A DNA stretch of 64,000 bases from Opitutaceae bacterium (GTDB taxonomy: Bacteria; Verrucomicrobiota; Verrucomicrobiia; Opitutales; Opitutaceae). The position numbers and the translations under genes are program-made. Positions 9,930 through 18,959 of the stretch are shown one piece after another (within the stretch, counting starts at the first letter, position 1; every line of letters starts with the position of its first letter). The notes below the pieces were generated by a model. That model was not told the DNA's origin, made no database searches, and saw only the letters and a program-made list of their open reading frames with translations. The stretch spans positions 62,001 to 126,000 of the forward strand of contig JAGOJU010000001.1 of the NCBI GenBank assembly GCA_017994935.1, read 5' to 3'.

Positions 9930-10239
9930 GAAGACAACGACAGACGCCACAAGAATCCTTGCGGACATCGCCCGCCGTGAGCCGAAGCGCCAGCAGGCCT
10001 TCGAGGAGGAGATGGCAAACCGCGAAGTCGCTCATCAAATCTATCAGCTGCGTCAGAAAGCCGGCCTCTCGCAAACTGAATTGGCTCGTCGCATCGGCAC
10101 TGCCCAATCCGTTATCTCGCGATTGGAGGACGCGGACTACGAAGGCCACTCGCTGGCGATGCTTAACCGAATTGCGGCAGCGGTCGAACGGCGCGTCGAA
10201 ATCCGTTTCGTACCCCGCCGCCGGCCACAACCTGCTTGA
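9922..10239 (+). CDS. Xre-family helix-turn-helix antitoxin
   Basis: A 105-aa protein starting at ATG 9922 (MPKKTTTDAT), overlapping the toxin by 8 bases, which indicates translational coupling. The HTH_3 domain spans ~45-95 (IYQLRQKAGLSQTELARRIGTAQSVISRLEDADYEGHSLAMLNRIAAAV). The N-terminal ~35 residues are charged and probably neutralise the toxin. The protein likely represses its own operon through the direct repeats upstream of 9497. Confidence 0.87.
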   Translation: MPKKTTTDATRILADIARREPKRQQAFEEEMANREVAHQIYQLRQKAGLSQTELARRIGTAQSVISRLEDADYEGHSLAMLNRIAAAVERRVEIRFVPRRRPQPA

Positions 10240-10383
10240 GTGGGGATGATGTCTGATCGAGGAACTGCGCTGGCTTTGAGGCATATCGATGCTTGCGCCG
10301 TGCTTTCATACCCGGGGTTCCTGCTTGTCATGTGTCGGCGCGATTGCCGCTGAGTGATCGGTGGCTTTATTTTTGGGATTGCT

Positions 10384-10445
10384 CGGCGAGCGGCGCTGAT
10401 TTTCAAGCCGGGCACGACGGAGCGTGCCCCTCCCATTGGAGGTAG
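10384..10445 (+). repeat. REP-like intergenic repeat, copy 2
   Basis: The fullest copy in this part of the window: the same 5' segment as copy 1, then GGGCACGACGGAGCGTGCCC (7-bp stem GGGCACG/CGTGCCC, 6-base loop) and CTCCCATTGGAGG, which has its own short dyad. It lies 145 bases after the antitoxin stop, so the toxin-antitoxin module sits between two direct copies. Confidence 0.75.
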
Positions 10446-10485
10446 GGTTGCGAGTTGTGGCCGGATTCTCCCTATACCGGGCAAT

Positions 10486-11676
10486 CTACTGGCCCCGCGG
10501 GGCAAGGTTGTGCTGCTCGAACGGATCTTCGATCAGATCAAACTCCATCCAGGCGTCACCTTGGGCTGTCGTGACAACCTTGCCGGTGGCCGATCGCCGT
10601 CCTTGCCATGCGCGATCACATTGGTGCGTCAAAGAGACAACGCTCGGCATGGAAATCGCCGCATCCTGGCGCAGGCATCGCCATGGCAAACCATCGGACC
10701 ACGCCTGGGTCATCGCAGGGAGGTCCAGGAGTGACACCGGATCCGGACACACTAGGGACATCCCTGAAGTCGACGGTGCGCCCCGCACAAGGAGTGGCAC
10801 ACGCACGCTTTCCTCGTAGGGCCACCCCTTGCGGAACAATCCATGCGAACCGTGCATGTCGCCGTGGACCGAGGTGAACACCACCAGGACGGATTCCGGC
10901 AGCGCCTTCACCAGACGACCGATGGCGGCATCCGTCGCCTCGATGTGGGCATAGTAGCCGGCAAGTTCGCGCCGCGCCTTGACCTCCTCGGCGCCTCCGC
11001 GTGAGACATTCGCCCGCAGAACGATCGAATCAGGCGATCGGGGCGGTACGCCATTCGCCGGCGCATCGTAGGGCGGATGGGGCGCTTCAAGGCTCAGCAC
11101 CGCGAACCAGGGAGCAACCTCGTCCTGCCTTCGCCCCGTCTGCCATTTCAGGATACGGTCGACAAGAATCTCGCTCTGATACCCGTTAACCTGCACCGGA
11201 AGCGGATATTCCAACGAACCGTGCAGCCAGGGATTGTTCAGCAGAAATCCGCCTTCAAATCCCTCCCACTCATGAAATCCGCCACGCTTCGCAACCGGCA
11301 CGAGTGTCCTGGCGTGGGCCTCGCCCACCAGCGGAGCGAAGCGATCGCGATCTCCGAGGTGCCATTTTCCAAAGAAAGCCGTGTGATAGCCCCTGCCGGC
11401 GAGCGTTTGGGCAATCGTACGTGATCCTTGAGGCAGCGGATCGAAATAGTCGCGCACCCCATTCTGCGGCGAGGGCACGCCTGTAAGGAGCGCAGCACGC
11501 GCAAACGGACCAAATGGGTGGGGCGTAATGGCCTGCGAATAGTTCACACTCCGCGCCGCCAGCGCATCCAGATGCGGGGTGCGTGCATTCGGATCCCCTC
11601 CGTAACCCGTCGCCTGTGCCCTCCATTGCGTGGTCACAATCCAAAGAATGTCCGGGCGCCGGTTTCGATCTGTCAC
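10486..11676 (-). CDS. Sulfatase-fold protein lacking catalytic residues (probable pseudoenzyme)
   Basis: A 396-aa protein with a GTG start at 11676. The alkaline phosphatase/sulfatase fold is clear: RTPHLDALAARSVNY, FFGKWHLGD (K104), LSLEAPHPPYD (H200), GDMHGSHGLFRKGWPYEESVRVPLL. The catalytic residues are not. The formylglycine motif C-x-P-S-R reads G56-P-F-A-R60, so there is no Cys or Ser to convert. The first metal Asp (TDQ) is T16, and the Asp of FTSDHGD is V270. No signal peptide is visible and it ends earlier than usual after DPFEQHNLA. The frame is intact with no internal stop, which argues against simple decay. A non-catalytic or altered role is inferred. Confidence 0.75.
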   Translation of the reverse strand: MTDRNRRPDILWIVTTQWRAQATGYGGDPNARTPHLDALAARSVNYSQAITPHPFGPFARAALLTGVPSPQNGVRDYFDPLPQGSRTIAQTLAGRGYHTAFFGKWHLGDRDRFAPLVGEAHARTLVPVAKRGGFHEWEGFEGGFLLNNPWLHGSLEYPLPVQVNGYQSEILVDRILKWQTGRRQDEVAPWFAVLSLEAPHPPYDAPANGVPPRSPDSIVLRANVSRGGAEEVKARRELAGYYAHIEATDAAIGRLVKALPESVLVVFTSVHGDMHGSHGLFRKGWPYEESVRVPLLVRGAPSTSGMSLVCPDPVSLLDLPAMTQAWSDGLPWRCLRQDAAISMPSVVSLTHQCDRAWQGRRSATGKVVTTAQGDAWMEFDLIEDPFEQHNLAPRGQ

Positions 11677-11890
11677 GGGAAAGGGAATGCCTGCACATTC
11701 CTTGAAGTTTCGTCATCGCGCAAGGTTAGCCCAAGCCTGAAGTCCGCACAGTCTCCCAACGGCATGGCGGGCAAGACTGGCAAGCCACATACCATCAGCT
11801 GCAAAAGGCGATTTTCCCCATCCAACAGATTTTCTTGCGATTCGCCCGACGGCGTCCATAAAGCCGCAACGTTCATCGTCAGCGTTGTTG

Positions 11891-11965
<75 letters not shown>

Positions 11966-12174
11966 ACCGTCGCGAGTGGCCGATGCCTAAGTGCCTTCGC
12001 GTCCTAAAGTCACGGAAGGGTGCAATCAGCGTTCTGGCATCAGTAAAACACCCCTTCCAATCAAAATATGGATGGCTTCCCGCGAAAGGCCGGTAGAAAT
12101 TTGGCTGATCCGACAATGCCTATATCATCCAGGGAATACTAAAGAAGAAGCCCGAGCCATATATAAACGATAGT

Positions 12175-12188
12175 ACCGAGCGCTCGGT
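12175..12188. promoter_or_regulatory. 14-bp perfect palindrome upstream of the methyltransferase
   Basis: ACCGAGCGCTCGGT is a perfect 14-bp palindrome 45 bases before the methyltransferase start, within AT-rich DNA containing TATATAAAC just upstream. It could be an operator for a dimeric repressor. No cognate regulator is next to it. Apart from this site the 267 bases between the tRNA and the gene show nothing recognisable. Confidence 0.25.
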
Positions 12189-12232
12189 GAGAGCAATTTG
12201 AACTTGATGATCTTTCCAATCAGGCTGTTCTC

Positions 12233-13246
12233 ATGCGCATGGCCCAAAATTGGTTTTCTCGAAGAAGAACTCAGCCTGACAGTCGGACCAACTACGATCC
12301 GACGTCAGGCACTCGGAGGGTCGGTCCCGATGTCCACCCGAACAAGATTGACGACTTCTTCTCCGTTAGAGGGGTTATATTCATTCGAGGGATCGTTGAG
12401 CATCAGTCGGGCGACCATCCAACTTTCTTTCTTCATGCAGACAACCGGTTTTGGCCCATGGTACAAAGGGCGGACAAGGTCCATGGCACGAACGATACAA
12501 GGTCTGCATTCAGCTTAAGTCTGGATGCCTCCGATACTCCGAATACAATCTCCTCCTGCACCTTGGTGATCTGCTTCCGAAGCGATCATTTGATAATCGA
12601 AGCGCCTGCATCAACCCGCCTGAAAGACGACCATTTCCTAAACAGTGAGAAAGTCTTTTGGGAGTTGGTGCATTCCAGTGTGAGTGTTGGGGGGGGGGTG
12701 ATAGAAATTGGTTCTCGAGCAAGGTCAGGGATCACTCGGCGAAGCCTCTTCCCTTCTGGATTGAAATATACCGGATTTGATATTGCCCCCGGGGAGAATG
12801 TCGATGTCGTTGGCGATGCGCACAGACTATCCGAATTCTTCCCCAGGAATACTTTCGATTTCGCGTTCTCAGTCTCTGTTTGGGAGCACCTGGCCATGCC
12901 ATGGAAGGCATCTATCGAGCTCAACCGGATACTCAAGATTGGCGGAGTTGCCATGATCAACTCCCATCAATGCTGGCCCTCTCACGAAGAGCCATGGGAT
13001 TACTTTAGATTTTCCGAGTTTTCCTGGGCAACACTGTTTAATGAATATACCGGCTTCGAAATCCTGGATTGTGGACACGGTATTCCTGCAATTGTCGCCC
13101 CTGCCGTTTACCAGGAGAACATCATTGATACGGAGTGGCACTATGCCTTCCTGGCCAGTCGCGTTGTTGCGAGAAAGACAAGCGAAACTGCGCTTTCGTG
13201 GGACGTCCCGACGGACTTGGTAGTCAAGGGAAACTACCCGCACTGA
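12233..13246 (+). CDS. Class I SAM-dependent methyltransferase with N-terminal beta-rich domain; G10 tract
   Basis: A 337-aa protein (start ATG 12233; ATG 12239 is equally possible). The methyltransferase domain begins near residue 155 with motif I GGGVIEIGSRA, then GFDIAPGENVDVVGDAH, FDFAFSVSVWEHL and LNRILKIGGVAMINSH, the Methyltransf_11 pattern. Residues ~45-125 look like the beta-sandwich found in surface-glycan enzymes. The codons for V-GGG-V of motif I are written as a run of ten G (12689-12698), a slippage-prone tract. The gene and its flanks are visibly lower in GC than their neighbours and follow a tRNA, suggesting acquisition. The substrate is unknown; surface polysaccharide modification is a guess. 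Confidence 0.7.
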   Translation: MRMAQNWFSRRRTQPDSRTNYDPTSGTRRVGPDVHPNKIDDFFSVRGVIFIRGIVEHQSGDHPTFFLHADNRFWPMVQRADKVHGTNDTRSAFSLSLDASDTPNTISSCTLVICFRSDHLIIEAPASTRLKDDHFLNSEKVFWELVHSSVSVGGGVIEIGSRARSGITRRSLFPSGLKYTGFDIAPGENVDVVGDAHRLSEFFPRNTFDFAFSVSVWEHLAMPWKASIELNRILKIGGVAMINSHQCWPSHEEPWDYFRFSEFSWATLFNEYTGFEILDCGHGIPAIVAPAVYQENIIDTEWHYAFLASRVVARKTSETALSWDVPTDLVVKGNYPH

Positions 13247-13468
13247 TGCGTGTTAAGGATCCTGGTTCCAGATCCCTGATTGTCCGCTAAGAAAACCATA
13301 CACCTTTGACCCGGGCGTTTGCGGTATTCAGCGCGGAGTTTCAATCTCGCGCACCAGACGGCCGGCTCGCCTGGGTACCAAACTGAATTTGAGAAGGCTT
13401 GCGCGGGACTCAAATTAGGCGTTTTTCGTGGCTCGCACCACCGCACATTCCCGCAAAGACCAGCGATT

Positions 13469-14989
13469 ATGATGTCCCTTCTTCTGCGTTGGATCAACCG
13501 CCCCCTGCCCCACAGTCGCTTGATCGTCGGTCTCAACCGGATGACGCTCGCCTATCTGGGGCTGCCGGTGGTCCTGTGGATCTGGGGATGGCTCCACTGG
13601 CCGTGGGCCATCCTTCTTTCGGTATGTATCATCGCCGCATTTGTCGGAGGAATCAGGCCGATCGCCCGGGTACGGGAGGAGTCGCGTCGTCGCCAGGAAT
13701 TGTCCGCACAGTTCCCGCTTTGGGTGCTGCTGGTCATTATCGCCATCGGCTGTCTCTGGAGTCTTTATTCCGGAGCAGGCGGATTTGTTTACCAGAATCC
13801 GGATTGGGACAAACACACCGCTGTGCTCAAGGACCTCATCGAGGCACCGTGGCCCGTCGCCTATCGTTTGGAGAGTGGCGAATTTCCCCTGGTCTACTAC
13901 CTCGCCTACTACCTCCCAGCGGCGCTCGTGGGGAAATTCGCGGGATGGTGGTGGGCAAACTTCGTATTGCTGGCGTGGACTGCCCTGGGGGTCTGCCTCG
14001 CGCTCCACTGGTTTGTGCTGCTTGTCCAGAAGCGTCCCATCCTTGCCGCCATCCTTTTTGTCTTCGCCAATGGCCTGGATTTCCTCGGTCAGCGACTCGT
14101 CAGCGGAACGCCCCTGCCGCCGTCCGCCGAGCACCTCGACTGGTGGTCGGGATGGCTCTTTCTCAGCTTTCCAGGCCATCTCTCCCAACTCGCGTGGGCG
14201 CCCCAGCATTCGATTGCAGCCTGGCTGGTCATCGGCTCCATGGCCGTGCAGCTCCCGAACCAGGACGGACTGAAGCGACTCGGATTGCCAGGGGCTTTTG
14301 CGGCATTCTGGTCGCCGTTCACGGTCGTGGGACTCGCTCCCTTTTTCCTGCTCGCCGTGCTGTTCAAACGGGGACGCGGCGCATTGCATTGGATGAATCT
14401 ATCCGCCGTACCCATTCTGCTCGCCGCGGTGCTTTTTTACGGATCGAGCAGTGTCAACCCGCCCCGCGCCTGGCTCTGGGACGCCGTGAACCTGCGCGAA
14501 GACGGCATCCGCTTCATCCTGTTTCATCTTCTTGAATGGGGAATCTTCTACTTTTTCGCGCGCGACTTGAGATCCGCGGGAGATCGCTGGCTTCGCCTGC
14601 TTTTCTGGTGTCTACCCGCCATCCTCATCGCGTCATCCCTGTATCGTTTTGGCATCTTCAACGATTCCTGCATGCGCTTTCCCATCCCCGCCCTATTTCT
14701 CCTCTGGGTCGGCGTCACGCGTTCGCTAACCGCACACCCCGGCCAGCTCGAGTCGCGCATCCTTGCGCTGCTGATCGTATTCGGAGCCATGGGTTCCCTT
14801 CCCGAACTCCTGAGGGCATGGCGTATGCCCTCGCTGAACATCGAGGAGGAATCCGTCCGCGTGCATGTTCCTCATCTGGAAGGAGGCATCTCCGAGCAGT
14901 ATCTCGGCTCAAAGGAGTCGTTCTTCTATCGCCACCTTGCACGGAACTCCGAGGGAATTCCTATTCCGTCAGCGCCCGCGGCTCCGTAG
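13469..14989 (+). CDS. Polytopic membrane protein, possible GT-C type glycosyltransferase
   Basis: A 506-aa protein starting at ATG 13469 or 13472 (MMSLLLRWINRPL); the open frame extends upstream but without membrane or domain character. At least nine hydrophobic segments are visible. After the third, an extracytoplasmic loop reads FVYQNPDWDKHTAVLKDLIEAPWPV, with an acidic D-x-D-like motif in the place where GT-C glycosyltransferases have their catalytic Asp. The C-terminal ~60 residues are soluble. No close family is recognised. The preceding methyltransferase runs in the same direction. Function is not established. Confidence 0.65.
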   Translation: MMSLLLRWINRPLPHSRLIVGLNRMTLAYLGLPVVLWIWGWLHWPWAILLSVCIIAAFVGGIRPIARVREESRRRQELSAQFPLWVLLVIIAIGCLWSLYSGAGGFVYQNPDWDKHTAVLKDLIEAPWPVAYRLESGEFPLVYYLAYYLPAALVGKFAGWWWANFVLLAWTALGVCLALHWFVLLVQKRPILAAILFVFANGLDFLGQRLVSGTPLPPSAEHLDWWSGWLFLSFPGHLSQLAWAPQHSIAAWLVIGSMAVQLPNQDGLKRLGLPGAFAAFWSPFTVVGLAPFFLLAVLFKRGRGALHWMNLSAVPILLAAVLFYGSSSVNPPRAWLWDAVNLREDGIRFILFHLLEWGIFYFFARDLRSAGDRWLRLLFWCLPAILIASSLYRFGIFNDSCMRFPIPALFLLWVGVTRSLTAHPGQLESRILALLIVFGAMGSLPELLRAWRMPSLNIEEESVRVHVPHLEGGISEQYLGSKESFFYRHLARNSEGIPIPSAPAAP

Positions 14990-15004
14990 CCTCCGCCGCG
15001 ACAC

Positions 15005-17803
15005 CTACAGGTCGGCCGGCCCAAGCCAGCGGAATCCTGTGACAACAAACCTCCGGCCCGCCGGGTATCGGGTCGGATCCGGAGCAATGATGTCCCCCGG
15101 ACCGACCGGTTCACCTGTTGCGGCTGGCACCGGCGAGGGAATCCGCTGCACCGTGCCCTCGCACCAGGAGCGCGCTTCGATTTCACCGGTCGCCGGATTT
15201 GCGACATCACCATAACATCGCACAAGAAACGTATCCGACCTCGGAGCAATGAATGGCGCGATGCCACTGAGAATGTCCGCCTGGGTCAGCCAGGCGGGCG
15301 ACTGCGCCACATCAGAGGAAAGTTCGTCATTGATGCCTGCCTCCGCAATGCCGCGCTCGAGGATGCCTGAATTGACGAAGTCCTCGATCGACATGAACGG
15401 TGCTCCGCGACGCCGAAGGGCTCCCACCAACGACTCCGCGAGGCGATCCACCTGCGCGGGAGTCACCGTACGAACGCCCGTAGCGTACGCCTCCTCTCCG
15501 GAGGGAATGCGCAGCGGATCCGTGGCGAAATGTCGCGCCGTATGCGCAAATCGAAACTCGGCGTTTGCAAGCGGGGTGAATCCCGCGCTCCCGGCATCCC
15601 ACTCCGGGAAATTCGTCCCCGCCAGCACACATTTCCAGGCATCCACCGAGGTTGAATTCAGGTTGAACGCCCCGCGCATTAACAGGAATTCGGCCGCGTG
15701 GTCGCGATCAAGCAGGTGAGCGGACGCCGGTGTGCACTCCTCTGCGCGGTCCCCCAATGGGATCGGTGCCATCGAAGGTGCCCAGAGCTCGATCCAGGGA
15801 TTGGGCAGCGGCAGCGGAAGCGATGGATCAAATGCTGCCCATCGGGGAATGGTTGAGAAAAAGAAACGGTCAAAAACCGCGTTCGCCGCGCCACCCCATG
15901 GATTTCCAACCGCATTGGGTCGCGTTGAGGCGAGGTGTTGTAATTGTCCCACGGATACAACCTCCTGACGCGGAAGCTCCGCCATGCAATAGCGCCGTGA
16001 AGCGTTGAAGACAGTCGGCCCACCCGTGGTGATGTCCGCGGTGTTTTCCTCCGGATGGCCGCTCAGGGCCTCCCCCGGAGGCTCGAATGCCTCCGCACGA
16101 GTGATATTTCCCCGGGGATCCAGCGAATCCGCCCGGGCCCCGTTCATCCAGAACGAGCGTTCATTGCGAAGGGCAAAACCAAAACCGAACGACGCCCCCT
16201 GCGGATTTCCGGCGGGCTCGACCACGACGGTGGCGGCGTGGGACGGCGTTGCCGGTTCATAGCGCGCCGCCTGCCGACTGCCGACAAACAGGCGGTACAC
16301 CGGCGAGTCCTGCGCAGTGATGGCCGGGCACTCCACCAGCATCTGGCCGATGAGCGGATCGTCGGGCAACGCACCCGCCTCACTCACACGGACATCCCCC
16401 GGCAGGCCCGAACGACCGAGCACTTCGTGCCCTTTCAGGATCAGGATCTCACCGGGATTCCATGTTGTCGTCGGATCAATGGCAATTCTTCCGATATGAT
16501 CATCCATGGTCACCGTCAGGACGCGCGTGCCGGAGCTCACCACAATCCCGGGCAATTTCGAAATTTCCAACGACACGGGCTCCGTGCCAATCGCGAGTCC
16601 GCAGGTGAAGGGATTCCACAGCTCGGCTTGAACCTCGCGTCGCAGCCAGAGGGCCTGATCCAGCGGATTCCAATAGAGCCGCAACCTCACGAGACACTCC
16701 GTCAGCACCGGAGCGACTGAGAACCCCAGACCGTGATCCGACTGGGAAGGATCACTTCCGGCCGAAATCACATGAGTGGAAATTCGCGCCCCGCCCGCGC
16801 CGATGGGACGATTCTGCAGCATCAGCCGGATTGCGGGATCCTCGACATCGGGAGTGTCGGAGAGATCCTGACGCAGCCGGGCAATTTCTCCGCCATGGTC
16901 GACGAAGATGGCGCGGCTGCGATCAGTGATGGAGTGAAACAGCGAACGCACGCGGGAACGCGTGATCAACGGACTGACCATCGGAAGCTGGCCTCGGACA
17001 GCGACGCGATCGAAGCGCGATGCGCATGGGGGAATGTCCAGCCCCGGAAACAGCAAGTCCGCCCGAAGGAAGGGAAGTCTCATCTGATTGAGCCGGATGC
17101 CGGCATCCTTGTCCGAACTCCAATCAACCCCCGCGGCATTCTCTCCGGCGGATTCCAGCAAGGGCATCGAGTTGTCGTAGTCGGGTCCCCGGGCCATCAC
17201 AGCTCCCGCGACGCTAGCCTTGGTACCTTCGTCGCCTATCCAGTAGGCAAAGTGGCCTGCGGCTGGCGGCGCAACTGCGGTTCCCTGCCCCTCTGCCGCT
17301 GGCAGTGAGGATATCGGCACCGCGGGCAGCTTGATACGCTGGGCGGGACTTGAAACGGTCCCAAGGTCCACGAGCATCACCTCATCCGGCGACGCCGGCG
17401 CAGCAGGGTCAGAGGCCGATGCCGGCTGAACAGCGAGTGGATTCGATGCGTGATTGCCACTCACAAGCCAGGAGAGGAGCACTGGCTGGCCGTTTCTATT
17501 CTCCCACACGCCCGTCCAGCCGGGCTGCGGGAGCACTGCTGTGCCGATGATCTCCGCCCGCGCAGTAAATCGCTGGTCAGGTCCGGCGGTCGCCTGCAAA
17601 TGAGCGAGCGCCAGTTCGAGGGCGCACCGCGCATTGCGCCGGCTCTGCGCCTCGGATTCACGATTCGTGCCGAGCCGTGTCTCGACACGCAACAGCAGGC
17701 CCAGGCTGACCACCACTCCCGCGACCACTCCAAGCGCAATCAGCGACGCTATCAGAATGAAGCCTGATCCCCGATGGATGCGGGTCCTCTTTTCAGTAAA
17801 CAT
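15005..17803 (-). CDS. Large PilX/GspK-like protein, Verru_Chthon cassette protein A-like
   Basis: A 932-aa protein, last of a six-gene pseudopilin operon; its ATG overlaps the previous gene by 11 bases. A single N-terminal segment (SGFILIASLIALGVVAGVVVSLGLLL) resembles a type IV pilin-like helix but lacks the glutamate at position 5 after the Gly, as in GspK and PilX proteins. The rest (~900 residues) is extracytoplasmic with no recognised enzyme motif. Order and size fit protein A of the four-gene Verru_Chthon cassette described in Verrucomicrobium and Chthoniobacter. It probably caps or organises a pseudopilus; the function of the cassette is not known to me. Confidence 0.65.
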   Translation of the reverse strand: MFTEKRTRIHRGSGFILIASLIALGVVAGVVVSLGLLLRVETRLGTNRESEAQSRRNARCALELALAHLQATAGPDQRFTARAEIIGTAVLPQPGWTGVWENRNGQPVLLSWLVSGNHASNPLAVQPASASDPAAPASPDEVMLVDLGTVSSPAQRIKLPAVPISSLPAAEGQGTAVAPPAAGHFAYWIGDEGTKASVAGAVMARGPDYDNSMPLLESAGENAAGVDWSSDKDAGIRLNQMRLPFLRADLLFPGLDIPPCASRFDRVAVRGQLPMVSPLITRSRVRSLFHSITDRSRAIFVDHGGEIARLRQDLSDTPDVEDPAIRLMLQNRPIGAGGARISTHVISAGSDPSQSDHGLGFSVAPVLTECLVRLRLYWNPLDQALWLRREVQAELWNPFTCGLAIGTEPVSLEISKLPGIVVSSGTRVLTVTMDDHIGRIAIDPTTTWNPGEILILKGHEVLGRSGLPGDVRVSEAGALPDDPLIGQMLVECPAITAQDSPVYRLFVGSRQAARYEPATPSHAATVVVEPAGNPQGASFGFGFALRNERSFWMNGARADSLDPRGNITRAEAFEPPGEALSGHPEENTADITTGGPTVFNASRRYCMAELPRQEVVSVGQLQHLASTRPNAVGNPWGGAANAVFDRFFFSTIPRWAAFDPSLPLPLPNPWIELWAPSMAPIPLGDRAEECTPASAHLLDRDHAAEFLLMRGAFNLNSTSVDAWKCVLAGTNFPEWDAGSAGFTPLANAEFRFAHTARHFATDPLRIPSGEEAYATGVRTVTPAQVDRLAESLVGALRRRGAPFMSIEDFVNSGILERGIAEAGINDELSSDVAQSPAWLTQADILSGIAPFIAPRSDTFLVRCYGDVANPATGEIEARSWCEGTVQRIPSPVPAATGEPVGPGDIIAPDPTRYPAGRRFVVTGFRWLGPADL

Positions 17804-18959
17804 GGCTCAATACCTGAATGCTCGTCACGTAGACATGGGAGTGTTTCCCCGCCAGGAACCACCAGTAGGTGCCGTCGTCCGCAAACCCGGGTGCTCGAGC
17901 GATCCTTCCCGTTTCCCAGGCCTCGAGCAAACGCGCGCCTTCCTCCGTGAGAATGCGAACCAGGACATCGATGCGCACCGGAAATCCATAGGCCATTTCA
18001 TCCGACCGCACGGGCGCTCCCGCACCGACGGGAGGGGGAATCGCCGCCGGCTGAAGTCTGCCGTCGCGCACCGTGGCTGCGAAGCCACGCGCAGGCGTCC
18101 GCTCCGGCATGCGTAGTGGAAAACGTTGGACAAGTCCGCCGGACTCCTCGTCCCGCACCCAGCATCGCACTCCAAAATCCACCACGTTGTTACCCATGAC
18201 CTGTTCAAAGCGGCGCGGGCTGCGGATGTTGCCGACATTGTCGATGCGGCCCGCATCCCCCTGGTTGTAATCCGGTGGCGCACCCGACGAAAACAGGTCG
18301 TAGCCGACCGAAAATGTGGAGTCCGGATCATCCCAACTGTCACTCGCGGGGCGTGCGGAACTCCGGTAGAGAACATACCGGACCGGCGCCGGCGAACCTT
18401 CCGAAGCGCCGGCAGAAGCGGTCACCCGACGCCTGACGATCTGATAACCAACAGCCCGGGGCGCCGAAAGATTGTGAAGGCTCGACTGGACATCGGGCTG
18501 CGTCGTGAAAAACCGGAACCACACCCCTGCCTGGCCGAAGCGGGATTGGGAAAAAGGACGCCCATCGACCGGAAAACTCAACGACGATGAAGCATCATCC
18601 ATTTTCTCAAGGAAGGGCTTGATGCGACCATCCCACGTCGCATCAGACATTGCTGCGTCGCCTTTTCCGATCTGGGGCGCGGACTGGATTGTCGCGGCCA
18701 TCCAGACATTGCCATCACGCCTGAGGACTGCCCCTTCGATGTCCTGGGTGATCCTGTCGAAGATGAGATCCGCCTGCGCGCGTGTGGCGATCCTTCCCGC
18801 CGCACGCTGCCAGACCGACGTCGCCTGGATCGTGATTGCCGAAATCAGCGCCACCAGCGCGCCCGCAACCATGAGAGCGACCATCAGTTCGATGAGCGTG
18901 AAGGCCGAAGTGGGACAACTCCTCCGGACAGCTCGTCTCATTTCGATCTTCGTTTTCAC
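17793..18959 (-). CDS. Prepilin-like protein, Verru_Chthon cassette protein C-like
   Basis: A 388-aa protein starting at GTG 18959 (ATG 18941, six codons in, is an alternative nearer the pilin segment). The N-terminus has a type IV prepilin pattern SAFTLIELMVALMVAGALVALISAITIQATSVW with Ala before FTLIE where Gly is usual. The remainder resembles PulJ/GspJ minor pseudopilins. GTG overlaps the preceding stop (GTGA), so the genes are translationally coupled. Membership of the Verru_Chthon cassette is inferred from size and neighbours. Confidence 0.7.
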   Translation of the reverse strand: MKTKIEMRRAVRRSCPTSAFTLIELMVALMVAGALVALISAITIQATSVWQRAAGRIATRAQADLIFDRITQDIEGAVLRRDGNVWMAATIQSAPQIGKGDAAMSDATWDGRIKPFLEKMDDASSSLSFPVDGRPFSQSRFGQAGVWFRFFTTQPDVQSSLHNLSAPRAVGYQIVRRRVTASAGASEGSPAPVRYVLYRSSARPASDSWDDPDSTFSVGYDLFSSGAPPDYNQGDAGRIDNVGNIRSPRRFEQVMGNNVVDFGVRCWVRDEESGGLVQRFPLRMPERTPARGFAATVRDGRLQPAAIPPPVGAGAPVRSDEMAYGFPVRIDVLVRILTEEGARLLEAWETGRIARAPGFADDGTYWWFLAGKHSHVYVTSIQVLSHVY

